A stretch of 64,000 nt of DNA, taken from assembly GCF_011752565.1 (NCBI RefSeq), contig NZ_VWXK01000008.1, forward strand, positions 124,001 through 188,000. The letters are read 5' to 3'. Shown here in pieces: positions 34,232 through 43,938 of the stretch. The translations under genes were made by a program, and so were the position numbers. The notes under the pieces were generated by a model. The model was given only the letters and a program-made list of their open reading frames with translations, did not search any database and was not told the DNA's origin. How positions within the stretch are numbered: position 1 is the first letter of the stretch; each line of letters starts with the position of its first letter. This DNA comes from Pantoea sp. Ap-967 (GTDB taxonomy: Bacteria > Pseudomonadota > Gammaproteobacteria > Pseudomonadales > Pseudomonadaceae).

Positions 34232-34283
34232 TCAATAAGCGAACTACCGCCTATCAACCCACATCAATAAGCGGATTTCCGCC
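34232..34283 (-). promoter_or_regulatory. Tandem upstream sites, candidate DctD enhancer
   Basis: Two copies of a site read on the minus strand as GGCGG(T/A)A(G/A)TTCGCTTATTGA-like: 34232-34251 and 34264-34283, 32 bases apart (about three helical turns). Each has an internal dyad (GCGGAAATCCGC in the second). They lie about 150-190 bases upstream of the sigma-54 promoter, as expected for a DctD binding site; the second overlaps the dctD stop codon. Confidence 0.7.
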
Positions 34284-35617
34284 TACCCACGCGCCACGAA
34301 GTCTTCACGCAGCAGCCCATGCCGCTGCATCTTCTCGTTCAACGTCCGCCGGGGCACCTGCAATGCCTCCATCACCGCCTTGATCTCCCCCCCATGCTGG
34401 CGCAGCGCGGCCCGCAGGCACTGGGCCTCGAAGGCTTCCATCTGCGCGACCAGCGAGTGCCCCGCAGGCGCCACTTCGCTATTGGGCGCGCCCAGCCCCA
34501 GGGCATGGCGTTCCGCCGCATTGGCCAGCTCACGCACGTTGCCCGGCCAGTCATGGGCCAGCAGTTGCGCCAGTTGCGCACCCGGCAGCGCCGGAACCGG
34601 GCGCCCGAGCTTCTCGCCCGCGGCCCGGCTAAAGTGCTCGAACAGCAGGGGGATGTCCTCGCGCCGTTCGCGCAGCGGTGCCAGGCGCAATTCGGCCACA
34701 TTCAGGCGGTATGCCAGGTCCTCGCGAAAACGCCCGGCGCGGGCTTCTTCGAGCAGGTCGGGCTTGGTTGCCGCGATGATGCGCAAGTCCACGCTGATGC
34801 TCTGGTTGGCCCCAAGCCGCTCCAGCTTCTGTTCCTGGATAACCCGCAGCAGCTTGGCCTGTTGGGCCAGTGGCATGCTTTCGATCTCGTCGAGAAACAC
34901 CGTGCCGCCGTTGGCGAACTCCAGCTTGCCGATGCGCTTGCCCTGGGCGCCGGTAAAGGCGCCGCTTTCATGGCCAAACAGCTCGGCCTCGAACAGCGCC
35001 TCGGGAATTGCCGCGCAGTTGAGGGCGACGAATGGTTTGTCGGCGCGCGGGCCGAAGTCGTGCAGGCAGCGCGCCACGCGCTCCTTGCCACTGCCGGTTT
35101 CGCCGCGGATCAGCACGTTGACCGGCAGGCCGGCAAGCTCCAGCACCTGCCGGCGCAACTGCTGCAGGCCCTGGGACATGCCCAGCAGGGTGGTTTCCAG
35201 GCGCGACTTGAGGTCGGCCTGCTGATGCAGGCGGCGGTTTTCCAGCACCAGCTGGCGCTTTTCCAGGGCGCGCCGCAGGCTGCCCAGCAGGTGTTGCGGG
35301 GTGAAGGGCTTTTCCAGAAAGTCGTAGGCGCCACTGCGCATCGCCTCCACCGCCATGGGCACATCGCCATGGCCGGTCAGCAGGATCACCGGCAGGTCGG
35401 GGTCATCGGCCTGCAGGCGTTCGAGCAGTTGCAGGCCGCCCATGCCCGGCATGCGCACATCGCTGATGATTACCCCAGGAAAGTGCTGGGGCAGGTGTGC
35501 CAGGCATTCCTCGGCGCGGGCGAACACCTGCACGCTGAAGCCGGAAAGGCTCAGCCATTGCTCCACCGCCGTGCGGATACTGGCTTCATCATCGACGACG
35601 ATCACTGAATTCAACAT
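34283..35617 (-). CDS. dctD: DctD, sigma-54-dependent response regulator
   Basis: NtrC-family response regulator of 444 residues. Start [20 protein letters not shown] at 35617. Receiver domain residues 1-120 with phospho-acceptor Asp53 (VIISDVRMPG); AAA+ domain with Walker A GETGSGKE (about 170), the sigma-54 contact loop ESGAFTGAQ and Walker B-type GGTVFLDEI; C-terminal Fis-type HTH with AVMEALQVPRRTLNEKMQRH. Overlaps dctB by 7 bases. Controls C4-dicarboxylate (or 2-oxoglutarate) uptake; the adjacent kgtP has matching promoter elements. Confidence 0.95.
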   Translation of the reverse strand: MLNSVIVVDDEASIRTAVEQWLSLSGFSVQVFARAEECLAHLPQHFPGVIISDVRMPGMGGLQLLERLQADDPDLPVILLTGHGDVPMAVEAMRSGAYDFLEKPFTPQHLLGSLRRALEKRQLVLENRRLHQQADLKSRLETTLLGMSQGLQQLRRQVLELAGLPVNVLIRGETGSGKERVARCLHDFGPRADKPFVALNCAAIPEALFEAELFGHESGAFTGAQGKRIGKLEFANGGTVFLDEIESMPLAQQAKLLRVIQEQKLERLGANQSISVDLRIIAATKPDLLEEARAGRFREDLAYRLNVAELRLAPLRERREDIPLLFEHFSRAAGEKLGRPVPALPGAQLAQLLAHDWPGNVRELANAAERHALGLGAPNSEVAPAGHSLVAQMEAFEAQCLRAALRQHGGEIKAVMEALQVPRRTLNEKMQRHGLLREDFVARG

Positions 35618-37368
35618 ACAGGCTCCAGGTCGCGGGGCAGGGTCAGGCTCAGGCGGGCGCCGCCGGGGACGTTCTCGGCGTGCAGCTGGCCGCCGGCTTC
35701 GTGGATGATGCCATAGGAAATCGCCAGGCCCAGGCCCAGGCCTTCGCCCACCGGCTTGGTGGTGAAGAACGGGTCGAACACCTTGGCAAGGTCGGCTTCG
35801 GCTATCCCGCCGCCGGAGTCGAGCACGCTCAGGCGCCACTGGGCATGGTCGGGCTCGATACGGATTTCCAGGCGCTTGTAGCGTTTGTCGGTCATGGCGT
35901 CGAGGGCGTTGCGCAACAGGTTGATCAATACCTGCTCAAGGCGGATGGCATCGCCACGCACCCAGGCCGGGCGGGCCAGGTACAGGGCCACCTCGACCTG
36001 TTCGGCGCGAATGCGCGTGTCGAGCAGGTGCAGGGCCTGGTCGACCACGGTGGCCAGGTCGAGGCGTTCGCGCAGGCCCACCGGGCTGTTGCGGGCGAAG
36101 GTTTTCAGGTGGCTGGTCAAGGCGGCCATGCGCGTGAGCATCTGCTCCAGTGGCTCCAGGGCCTTGCGCGCGTCGTCGTGGCGGCCGTGGTCCAGCAGCA
36201 GGCGCAGGGTTTCCAGCTGCATGCGCTGGGTGGTCAGTGGCTGGTTGATCTCGTGGGCCATGGCCGCCGACATCTGCCCCAGGGCCGCGAGCTTGGCCGA
36301 CTGCACCAGGCCTTCCTGGGCGGTGCGCAGCTCGCGGGTACGCTCCTCGACCTGGCGCTTGAGCGCTTCGCGGCTGCGCTGGCGCAGGCGAGCCAGGCGC
36401 AGGCGCTGGCTGACGAACAGCGCGGCGAACACCAGGCTCAGCCACACGGCGGCAGCGCCTAGCGCGGCATTGCGCCCGGCGGCGCTGACCTGGGGTTTGC
36501 GCAGCAGGTGCAGGGTCCAGTTCTCGCCTTCCAGCGGCAGGCTTTCCCACAGGTATTCGGCGCTGCCGTCGGGGCCTTGCACACGGGTCAGGTGGCTGTT
36601 GTCGGCAAAGCGGGTGAGCACCTGGTGGGGCAGTGGCACCAGCGGCTGCTTGTCGTACTGACGGGTTTCGGCCAGTTCGGCGCGGTCGGCGCTGCCGAGT
36701 GGATGCAGCTCGCGGTAGCGCCAGCCGTCCTGGTTGGCGATGAAGGTTATGCCGCGGGCGTCGCTGACCAGCAGGATGTCGCTGCCCTGGCGCCACTCGC
36801 GCTCCAGTTCGGGGAATTCGAGCTTCACCACCATGGCGCCGAGAAAACGCCCGTGCTCGTCATTCACCGCGCTGGACAGGAAGTAGCCCGGCACGCCGCT
36901 GGTCACGCCTACGGCGTAGAAGCGGCCGCTGCCTTGGCTGCGGGTTTGTTTGAAATAGGGGCGAAAGCCGTAGTTCGAGCCCACGTAGGTGGTCGGCAGC
37001 CGCCAGTTGCTGGCGGCCACGGCCAGCCCGGTGCGGTCGAGCAGCTCCAGGGTGGAGGAGTTGGCGGCGCCATTGATACGTTCAAGCTTGAGGTTCAGCG
37101 CGTGCTGGGTGGCCTCGTCGATAGGGCCGCGCAGGGCCTGGACCAGTTCCGGGTCCAGCGCCAGCACGGCGGGCAGGGCGCGGTAGCGGTCGATCAGGGT
37201 GTGCAGGGCGTTGGCGTACAGCACCAGTTGCTGGCTGGCGCGGCGGGCGTCGTCTTCCATGGCCTGGCGCTTGGCCTGGTGCATGGCCCAGCCGGCGCTG
37301 AGCAGGGTGCCGAGCACGATCAGCAGGGTAATCAGCCCCAGACGCAGGGCGCGAAAGGAAAAGGGCAT
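35611..37368 (-). CDS. dctB: DctB, sensor histidine kinase for dicarboxylates
   Basis: Membrane sensor kinase of 585 residues, partner of DctD. N-terminal helix ([20 protein letters not shown]), a large periplasmic double-PDC (Cache) sensor domain (about residues 40-300, with [21 protein letters not shown]), a second TM helix near 305-325, an amphipathic coil, then the H-box [20 protein letters not shown] and an ATPase domain with [30 protein letters not shown] and [12 protein letters not shown]. Overlap with dctD means translational coupling. Confidence 0.94.
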   Translation of the reverse strand: MPFSFRALRLGLITLLIVLGTLLSAGWAMHQAKRQAMEDDARRASQQLVLYANALHTLIDRYRALPAVLALDPELVQALRGPIDEATQHALNLKLERINGAANSSTLELLDRTGLAVAASNWRLPTTYVGSNYGFRPYFKQTRSQGSGRFYAVGVTSGVPGYFLSSAVNDEHGRFLGAMVVKLEFPELEREWRQGSDILLVSDARGITFIANQDGWRYRELHPLGSADRAELAETRQYDKQPLVPLPHQVLTRFADNSHLTRVQGPDGSAEYLWESLPLEGENWTLHLLRKPQVSAAGRNAALGAAAVWLSLVFAALFVSQRLRLARLRQRSREALKRQVEERTRELRTAQEGLVQSAKLAALGQMSAAMAHEINQPLTTQRMQLETLRLLLDHGRHDDARKALEPLEQMLTRMAALTSHLKTFARNSPVGLRERLDLATVVDQALHLLDTRIRAEQVEVALYLARPAWVRGDAIRLEQVLINLLRNALDAMTDKRYKRLEIRIEPDHAQWRLSVLDSGGGIAEADLAKVFDPFFTTKPVGEGLGLGLAISYGIIHEAGGQLHAENVPGGARLSLTLPRDLEPVC

Positions 37369-37398
37369 GGGGCGGATCCGGGTGAGGGGATATCAGGC

Positions 37399-37499
37399 GC
37401 GGCCTCTTCGCGGGGCAAGCCCGCTCCTACAGGAATATCACATGGCCGGAGGGGGCGCTGTGCCTGTAGGAGCGGGCTTGCCCCGCGAAGAGGCCGGGT
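37399..37499. repeat. REPIN upstream of dctB / downstream of bglX
   Basis: GGCCTCTTCGCGGGGCAAGC...GCGGGCTTGCCCCGCGAAGA inverted pair, 15 bases beyond the bglX stop. Confidence 0.9.
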
Positions 37500-37514
37500 T
37501 AGGCGACCGACTGC

Positions 37515-39806
37515 TTACAACAGTTCGAAGCTCTGCTGCTGCACCGCCTCGGAGTCGAGCCCGACCTGCACATTGAACTCGCCAGGCTCGGCCACCCGCT
37601 GCAGCTGGCCGTTGTAGAACTTCAGGTCATCCTCGCTGATGCGCATGGTCAGGGTGCGCGACTCGCCAGCCTTGAGCATCAGTTTCTCGAAGTGCTTGAG
37701 CTCCTTCACCGGGCGGCTCATGGACGCCGACACATCCTGCAGGTACAGCTGCACCACGGTTTCGCCGTCGCGCTTGCCGGTGTTCTTCACCGTGACCTTG
37801 GCTTCCAGGGTATCGCCACGCTTGAGGTTCTTGGTCGACAGCTTCAGCCCGGACAGCTCGAAGCTGCTGTAGCTCAGGCCGTAGCCGAACGGGTACAGCG
37901 GGCCGTTGGGCTCTTCGAAGTACTGCGAGGTGTAGTTGCCAGGCTTGCCCGGGGTGAACGGCCTGCCAATGCGCGTGTGGTTGTAGTACATCGGAATCTG
38001 CCCGACCGAGCGCGGGAAGGTGATGGCCAGCTTGCCCGACGGGTTGTAGTCGCCGAACAGCACGTCGGCAATGGCGTTGCCGCCTTCGGTACCGGAGAAC
38101 CAGGTTTCCAGGATGGCATCGGCCTGTTCGCGCTCCCAGCTGATCGACAGCGGGCGGCCGTTCATCAGCACCAGCACCAGTGGCTTACCGGTGGCCTTCA
38201 GGGCCTTGATCAGCTCGCGCTGGCTGGCGGGGATTTCCAGGGTGGTGCGGCTCGACGACTCATGGGACATGCCCCGGGACTCGCCGACCACGGCGACCAC
38301 CACATCCGACTGCTGCGCCGCCTTTACCGCTTCGTCGATCAGCACCGCCGGTGGGCGCGGGTCGTCGACGATTTCCGGGGCATCGAAGTTGAGAAAGTTC
38401 AGGTAGTCGACGATCGCCTTGTCACCGGTGACATTCGAGCCCTTGGCATATACAAGCTTGGCCTTGCCTTCGACGGCGCGGCGCAGGCCTTCGCGCACGG
38501 TAACCGAATGCATCGGCTTACCGTCGGCGGCCCAGCTGCCCATCATGTCGACTGGCGCGTCGGCCAGCGGGCCGACCAGGGCGATGGTGCCGGCCTTCTT
38601 CAGCGGCAGGGCCTGGTTGCGGTTTTCCAGCAGCACCAGGCTGCGCCGGGCCACGTCGCGGGCAGCGTCACGGTGCAGGCGGTCGTCGCTGTAGTAGTCC
38701 TTGAGGTCGGTGTCGGCCTTGCCGATGCGCACGTAGGGGTCTTTGAACAGGCCCATGTCGTATTTGGCGCCAAGTACTTCGCGCACGGCCTGGTTCAGCT
38801 CGTGCTGGCTCACTTCGCCGGATTTCAGCAGCCCTGGCAGCTCCTGGCCGTACAGGGTGTCGTTCATGCTCATGTCGATGCCGGCCTTGATCGCCAGCTT
38901 GGCCGCCTCGCGGCCATCGCGGGCCACGCCGTGGCGGATCAGCTCCTGGATGGCGCCGTGGTCGCTGATGGTCACGCCCTTGAAGCCCCACTGCTTGCGC
39001 AGCAGGTCGTTCATCAGCCAGGTATTGGAGGTGGCCGGCACGCCGTTGATCGAGTTCAACGCCACCATCACGCCGCCGGCACCGGCGTCGAGCGCGGCGC
39101 GGTAGGGGGGCAGGTAGTCGTTGTACATCTTTGGCAGGCTCATATCGACCGTGTTGTAGTCGCGCCCGCCTTCCACCGCGCCGTAAAGGGCGAAGTGCTT
39201 GACGATGGCCATGATGCTGTCGGGGTTGGCCGGGCTGCTGCCCTGGAACGAGCGGACCATCACCTGGCCGATCTTCGAGGTCAGGTAGGTGTCTTCGCCG
39301 AAGCCTTCACTGGTGCGGCCCCAGCGCGGGTCGCGGGCGATGTCGACCATGGGCGCGAAGGTCATGTCCAGGGCATCGGCGGAGGCTTCGATGGCTGAGG
39401 TGCGGCCAACCTTGGCGATGGCGTCCATGTCCCAGGTGGCGGCCAGGCCCAGGCCGATCGGGAAGATGGTGCGTTCGCCGTGGATGGTGTCGTAGGCGAA
39501 GAACATCGGAATTTTCAGGCGGCTGCGCATGGCGGCGTCCTGCATCGGCCGGTTTTCGGGGGCGGTGCGCGAGTTGAAGGTGCCGCCGATGCGCCCGGCG
39601 GCGATTTCTTCGCGGATCTTCTCGTGGGTCATTTCCGGGCCGATGCTGATCAGGCGCAGCTGGCCGATTTTTTCGGCTTCAGTCATCTGGCTGATCAGGT
39701 TGTCGATGAACGCCTGCTTGTCCTGCAGGGGCGGTGCGAGTGGGGCGGCAAGGGCCGCCTGGCTGGCAAGGCCCATGGCCAGGCCCAGCAAAGACAGTTT
39801 CATCAT
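37515..39806 (-). CDS. bglX: BglX, periplasmic beta-glucosidase (GH3)
   Basis: Periplasmic glycoside hydrolase family 3 beta-glucosidase of 763 residues, matching BglX length. The signal peptide (M)MKLSLLGLAMGLASQAALA ends at ALAAP; the ATG at 39806 or the next at 39803 may start it. N-terminal TIM barrel with GRTSEGFGEDTYL, KHFALYGAVEGGRDYN and the nucleophile Asp in VTISDHGAIQELI (about 290); then the alpha/beta sandwich and a C-terminal fibronectin type III-like domain (DTLEAKVTVKNTGKRDGETV). Single-gene transcript. Confidence 0.95.
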   Translation of the reverse strand: MMKLSLLGLAMGLASQAALAAPLAPPLQDKQAFIDNLISQMTEAEKIGQLRLISIGPEMTHEKIREEIAAGRIGGTFNSRTAPENRPMQDAAMRSRLKIPMFFAYDTIHGERTIFPIGLGLAATWDMDAIAKVGRTSAIEASADALDMTFAPMVDIARDPRWGRTSEGFGEDTYLTSKIGQVMVRSFQGSSPANPDSIMAIVKHFALYGAVEGGRDYNTVDMSLPKMYNDYLPPYRAALDAGAGGVMVALNSINGVPATSNTWLMNDLLRKQWGFKGVTISDHGAIQELIRHGVARDGREAAKLAIKAGIDMSMNDTLYGQELPGLLKSGEVSQHELNQAVREVLGAKYDMGLFKDPYVRIGKADTDLKDYYSDDRLHRDAARDVARRSLVLLENRNQALPLKKAGTIALVGPLADAPVDMMGSWAADGKPMHSVTVREGLRRAVEGKAKLVYAKGSNVTGDKAIVDYLNFLNFDAPEIVDDPRPPAVLIDEAVKAAQQSDVVVAVVGESRGMSHESSSRTTLEIPASQRELIKALKATGKPLVLVLMNGRPLSISWEREQADAILETWFSGTEGGNAIADVLFGDYNPSGKLAITFPRSVGQIPMYYNHTRIGRPFTPGKPGNYTSQYFEEPNGPLYPFGYGLSYSSFELSGLKLSTKNLKRGDTLEAKVTVKNTGKRDGETVVQLYLQDVSASMSRPVKELKHFEKLMLKAGESRTLTMRISEDDLKFYNGQLQRVAEPGEFNVQVGLDSEAVQQQSFELL

Positions 39807-39993
39807 GAATTCCGTTGTCGAGGCCGGTGCCGTATCCACGGTGATACGCGCGCGGCCGAAGTTTTCAGGCGGCTATTGTTGTACGATTCGCATGCTTTTC
39901 TTCCAGCGGCCGATTATGCCTGAATATATCGCCAGGGGAGGAAGACCCGTATGCCGGGACCACAACTATAAAAACAGCCAAGAGATCCAAGGC

Positions 39994-40611
39994 ATGACGC
40001 CCCTCAATGAATACGAGCAGCGCCGCATCGCCGAGGCCATCGCCCGGGTAGAACAGCGCACCGACGCGCAACTGGTGACCGTGCTGGCGCGGCGCGCCGA
40101 TGACTACGCCTACCTACCGCTGTTCTGGGCCGCCGTGCTGGCACTGGTTGTGCCGGGCCTGTTGCACGGGCTGGTCGGCTGGCCTGGGGTGCGTGGCCTG
40201 CTGGTGGCCAATGTGCTGCTGTTCATCGGCCTGTGCCTGTTGCTGCGCCAGCCGCGCCTGGCCGACTGGCTGATCCCCCGCGCCCTGCGCCGGTGGCGGG
40301 CCTCGCGCCTGGCCCGCGAGCAGTTTCGCGAGCAGAACCTGCAGGGCACGGTGGGCTCCACCGGCGTGCTGATTTTCGTGGCCGAGGCGGAGCGGCATGT
40401 GGAGATCCTGGTTGACCAGGGCATCGCCCGTCATTTGGATGCCGCTACCCGGGCCGCGCTGGTTGGCCGATTTGCCGAGCAGGTGCGCCAGGGGCATACC
40501 TTGCAGGGTTTCGTCGACTGCATCGAGGCCTGCGGCGAACGGCTGGCCCGGCAGTTGCCACGCACCCATGCACGCAATGAGCTGCCCAACCGCCTGGTGA
40601 TACTCGACTGA
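39994..40611 (+). CDS. TPM-domain membrane protein
   Basis: 205-residue protein starting MTPLNEYEQRRIAEAIARVE, with the TPM (Psb32/YgcG-like) fold: a first half RTDAQLVTVLARRADDY, two TM helices (about residues 45-90), and a C-terminal half GSTGVLIFVAEAERHVEILV with the conserved DQGIARHLDA. In many genomes TPM proteins are encoded with LemA; none is adjacent here. Function unknown. CAAGG precedes the start. Confidence 0.8.
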   Translation: MTPLNEYEQRRIAEAIARVEQRTDAQLVTVLARRADDYAYLPLFWAAVLALVVPGLLHGLVGWPGVRGLLVANVLLFIGLCLLLRQPRLADWLIPRALRRWRASRLAREQFREQNLQGTVGSTGVLIFVAEAERHVEILVDQGIARHLDAATRAALVGRFAEQVRQGHTLQGFVDCIEACGERLARQLPRTHARNELPNRLVILD

Positions 40612-40690
40612 AGCAGATTGCAGGCCGCTCCCACAGGGCATCTGGCGCACGGTAGAATGTGCGATCCGCTATTCGAGGCACCGTTTCGCC

Positions 40691-41911
40691 ATGTCCGCCA
40701 GTTCTTCCGCTTCCCCCGCACCGGATGCCCGCACCCGGTTCCTAGACCTGCTCAGCGCTGCCTTGCAGGGCAATACCCTGGTCAAGCTGGTACTGGCGCG
40801 CCATGTCGGCGCCGACGCTACCTTGCAGCGCATCATCGCCAAGCCGCTGCTGGTGAAGGGGCAGGCCAGCCTGTCGCTGGTGTACCGCCACCAGACCCGC
40901 GACATCACCCGCAACCTGCCGCTGGACCAGGCCCAGGCGCTGGTGGCCGAACTGCTGCCGGACAGCTTTCGCAATGCCCACCTGTTCGACGCCGATGGCG
41001 AGGTGCAACTGACGTTCAGCAAGAAGGGCAAGCCGATGCTTCAGCGCCATGGCGCGCAGGCGCCGCGTGAAGCTGCCGTAAGCGTTGGCCATGACCGTGA
41101 GAAGAAGCGCTACCTGGAGCTATCGCGCCCGTTCCTGCGCGACCTGGGCGTGACCGATGCCCAGGCGGCGCTGATTCCGTCGATGTCGCGCAAGTGGAAG
41201 CAGATCAACAAGTTCATCGAAGTGTTCGACCACGCCCTGGCCACTGCGCAGGTGCCTGCCGGCCAGGCGCTGCGGGTGGCCGACTTCGGCTCGGGCAAGG
41301 GCTACCTGACCTTCGCCATGCATGACTACCTGCGCAATACCCTGGGCCGCGAGGCGCAGGTGACGGGTGTGGAATTGCGCCAGGACATGGTTGACCTGTG
41401 CAATGCCGCGGCCGCGCGCCTTGAGCATGCTGGCCTTGAGTTCCAGTGCGGGGACGTGCGCAGCGTGGTGCCCGAGGCCATCGAGGTGATGATCGCCCTG
41501 CATGCCTGCGACATCGCCACCGACTACGCCATTCACACCGGCATCCGCTGCAACGCCGCGATCATCATGTGCTCGCCGTGCTGCCACAAACAGATTCGCC
41601 CGCAGCTGCACAGCCCGGGGCTGCTGCAGCCGATGCTGCAATATGGCCTGCACCTGGGGCAACAGGCGGAAATGCTCACCGACAGCCTGCGCGCGCTGTA
41701 CCTGGAAGCCTGTGGTTACGAAACCAAGGTGTTCGAGTTCATCTCCCTGGAGCACACCAACAAGAACAAGATGATTCTTGCGGTGAAGCGCCGCCAGGCG
41801 GGCGACAACGCCGCCCTGCTGGAGAAGATCGCCCAGCTCAAGGCGTTTTACGGGGTGCAGGAGCACTGCCTGGAGACGTTGTTGCAGGCGGATCATCTGA
41901 TACCGCAGTAG
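40691..41911 (+). CDS. SAM-dependent methyltransferase with a CxxC-type motif
   Basis: 406-residue cytoplasmic protein (MSASSSASPAPDARTRFLDL...). The C-terminal half is a Rossmann methyltransferase domain with AdoMet motif VADFGSGKGYLTFAMHDYL (about residue 197), VTGVELRQDMVDLCN and MIALHACDIATDYAIHTG, followed by the distinctive MCSPCCHKQIRPQL. These features match a conserved family in bacteria and eukaryotes (METTL25-like) whose substrate is not firmly known. The N-terminal 150 residues form a separate domain. No close Shine-Dalgarno. Confidence 0.82.
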   Translation: MSASSSASPAPDARTRFLDLLSAALQGNTLVKLVLARHVGADATLQRIIAKPLLVKGQASLSLVYRHQTRDITRNLPLDQAQALVAELLPDSFRNAHLFDADGEVQLTFSKKGKPMLQRHGAQAPREAAVSVGHDREKKRYLELSRPFLRDLGVTDAQAALIPSMSRKWKQINKFIEVFDHALATAQVPAGQALRVADFGSGKGYLTFAMHDYLRNTLGREAQVTGVELRQDMVDLCNAAAARLEHAGLEFQCGDVRSVVPEAIEVMIALHACDIATDYAIHTGIRCNAAIIMCSPCCHKQIRPQLHSPGLLQPMLQYGLHLGQQAEMLTDSLRALYLEACGYETKVFEFISLEHTNKNKMILAVKRRQAGDNAALLEKIAQLKAFYGVQEHCLETLLQADHLIPQ

Positions 41912-41975
41912 GGTTGCTGGCCCTACCGCGTCTCCTATGGAACAAATCGAAACTATCTGATTTAACAGATAATCC

Positions 41976-42064
41976 TGTAGGAGCGGGCTTGCCCCGCGAA
42001 GCAGGCGCCGCGGTGCATGGCACCGGCTGCGCCGGTGTTCGCGGGGCAAGCTCGCTCCTACAGG
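41976..42064. repeat. REPIN downstream of the methyltransferase gene
   Basis: TGTAGGAGCGGGCTTGCCCC...GGGGCAAGCTCGCTCCTACA with a paired inner stem CACCGGCTGCGCCGGTG. Nearly the same arrangement as at 48207-48297. Confidence 0.92.
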
Positions 42065-42134
42065 GAGTTGCATCGCCCTACGGGATTTGGCATGCCTTGG
42101 TTGTAGGCGCTCGCGATGCGCCCGCTGGGCGGCG

Positions 42135-43127
42135 CTAGCCGATTGCCAGTTCCGCCGCCCCCAACGGGTGCGTGCTGGCGTCGAAGAAGTGCAACGCCGT
42201 GCCCGTCAAGTTCCCGAACCGCTCCTGGTAATGCCGTTTCTGGTTGAGCACCGACGCTTCGCCCAGTGGCCGAATCGCAATCGACAGGTGCGCCGGGCGG
42301 GCCTGGCGAATGGCGTCCAGCAGGTGCTGGTCGCTGCTGTCCAGGTGCTGGCCGAATAGGCATACGCCCTGGTTTTCCAGTGCCAGTTGGCCCAGGCACC
42401 AGGCCAGGTAGTCCGAGTGGCGGATGGCGCGCAGCTTCTCCTCGCTGCGGTCCTCATTGACGAACAGCGGCACCTCGCCGGGGATGTTCACGGCGAAGCC
42501 GTGGAGCAGTTCGGCGCTGTCGGCGCTGCGCTGGCGTGTGGTGCCGTCGGGCAGTTTCAGCAGGTGCAGGCCACCGTGCAGGTGCAGCACGCGGGTGCCC
42601 TCGCTGCGGGTGCGGCGAACGTCGAAAAAGCCCTGTTCGTCGAACAGCTCGGCAAAGCCTTGTGGGGCCTGTTGCACGGCCCAGGGCAGGATCAGGTCGT
42701 AATTGCTGGTATAGACGCTGCGGTAGGCGCGCAAGGCCTGGTTGATCGAGGCCAGGGTGGCCTTGGGCACCCGCGCCCACGGTAGGTGCAGGGTGCGCAC
42801 GGCGTGGATCAGGCCTTCCTTGATCGAGTAGTAGCGGTTCAGTGGCGCCGTGGAATTGATGGCCAGGGCGGCGTTGGCGCGCACGGTGTGGTTGAGCGTG
42901 CTCAGTACCGGTTCGAACAACTCGGTGCCCAGGGACTTGAACAGGGCCTGGTCGCTGATCGCCAGGCCTTTCTTGCGCCCGGCACGCTGGGCTTCCTCGT
43001 ACAGCGAGAAGTAACCGAACGGTTTCCACAGCGCGCGACTGGCGCCGTTGCCCAGCAGCAGGGCTGTGCAGGGGTGGCGCTGATTGAGGTCTGACCAAGT
43101 GGCGAGGAGGGCGTCGAGAGCTGGCAT
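42135..43127 (-). CDS. DUF4917 protein (SIR2-like Rossmann fold)
   Basis: 330-residue cytoplasmic protein starting MPALDALLATWSDLNQRHPC at 43127. It has the features of the SIR2-like group: an N-terminal nucleotide-binding LLLGNGASRALW (about residues 23-34), VYTSNYDLILPWA (about 138-150) and LHLHGGLHLL (181-190), the order expected for NAD-binding SIR2-type folds. It matches the DUF4917 family. Members of the SIR2-like group are frequent effectors in anti-phage defence, but housekeeping cannot be excluded. A RelE/XRE toxin-antitoxin pair is just upstream on the same strand. The start lacks a strong Shine-Dalgarno. Confidence 0.75.
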   Translation of the reverse strand: MPALDALLATWSDLNQRHPCTALLLGNGASRALWKPFGYFSLYEEAQRAGRKKGLAISDQALFKSLGTELFEPVLSTLNHTVRANAALAINSTAPLNRYYSIKEGLIHAVRTLHLPWARVPKATLASINQALRAYRSVYTSNYDLILPWAVQQAPQGFAELFDEQGFFDVRRTRSEGTRVLHLHGGLHLLKLPDGTTRQRSADSAELLHGFAVNIPGEVPLFVNEDRSEEKLRAIRHSDYLAWCLGQLALENQGVCLFGQHLDSSDQHLLDAIRQARPAHLSIAIRPLGEASVLNQKRHYQERFGNLTGTALHFFDASTHPLGAAELAIG

Positions 43128-43333
43128 GCGGGGTCCGTTCGATGATGCAGGGAGCGGCGGGGACTTTAGCATGTCATGCAAGGAGTGCGAGGGTTGCTGT
43201 TTCCAGCTGCGCCCTGTGTCGCCTGTACTGGCCTGTGCCTGCAGTCGCGCCGCCATCCTTTGTAGCAGATAACCCAGCCCTACGGGCTGCGCTGTCGCGC
43301 AGGGAACCGTGCCAGCAGTCGCACCGCGGTGCC

Positions 43334-43621
43334 TTAGTGGGAAAGTGCCTTCAGAACATGGTCGGGATCGTTGCGGATTGCTCGGAGCAGCGCTTTGGCT
43401 GGCCCGGTGGGTTCTCTGCGCCCCTGTTCCCAGTTTCTTAACGTAGCCACCTGGACATCGATCATTTCGGCAAAGCGTACCTGCGACAAACCTGTTGCTT
43501 GGCGAATGCGTCTGACTTGGAGGGCGTCGATTTCAAACAGCTGCGAGGGCGCGCGCTTGCCCTGAACGATCTCGTCCATTTGCTGGACGCTTTCCATTAG
43601 CTCTTCAAAGAACGTGCTCAT
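43334..43621 (-). CDS. XRE-family antitoxin (HigA/NadS-like)
   Basis: 95-residue protein with a C-terminal HTH_3 domain (IRQATGLSQVRFAEMIDVQVATLRNWEQG, in motif pieces RQATGLSQVRF and VATLRNWEQGRREP). It starts at 43621, overlapping the toxin stop by 4 bases, toxin gene first, as usual for HigBA-type systems. The N-terminal FFEELMESVQQMDEIVQGKR may bind the toxin. Probable repressor of its own operon. Confidence 0.85.
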   Translation of the reverse strand: MSTFFEELMESVQQMDEIVQGKRAPSQLFEIDALQVRRIRQATGLSQVRFAEMIDVQVATLRNWEQGRREPTGPAKALLRAIRNDPDHVLKALSH

Positions 43622-43938
43622 GTGCGCCTCCAGTTTTCAATGATGTGCTTCAGTGCCTTGCGTTGCTCGGAAGACAACTCGGACTGCTCGTTTTTCGGGT
43701 AGATGTACAACATGGCGAGTTGTGAGTGTGAGGTGAAGTAGTAGTAAATCACCCGGGCTCCGCCACGTTTTCCACGGCCGCAGGCAGCAACGCGAAGCTT
43801 GCGTAGGCCTCCGGTTCCCTCGATCAAGTCACCGGACTCCGGTGCGGCCATCAGCTTGATCTGTAGAAGCCGATAGGCATCGTCCTCAAGGAGTTCCTTC
43901 ACCCTTCTCGAAAAAATAGGTGTTTCAATGAAAAGCAT
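43618..43938 (-). CDS. RelE/HigB-family toxin
   Basis: 106-residue basic protein (MLFIETPIFSRRVKELLEDD) of the RelE superfamily, typically a ribosome-dependent mRNA endonuclease. Motifs include GGLRKLRVAACGRGKRGGAR and VIYYYFTSHSQLAMLYIYPK, followed by NEQSELSSEQRKAL, which match HigB/RelE members. It is the first gene of the pair and overlaps the antitoxin by 4 bases (43618-43621). Its GC content is lower than that of its neighbours, a sign of mobility. Confidence 0.87.
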   Translation of the reverse strand: MLFIETPIFSRRVKELLEDDAYRLLQIKLMAAPESGDLIEGTGGLRKLRVAACGRGKRGGARVIYYYFTSHSQLAMLYIYPKNEQSELSSEQRKALKHIIENWRRT

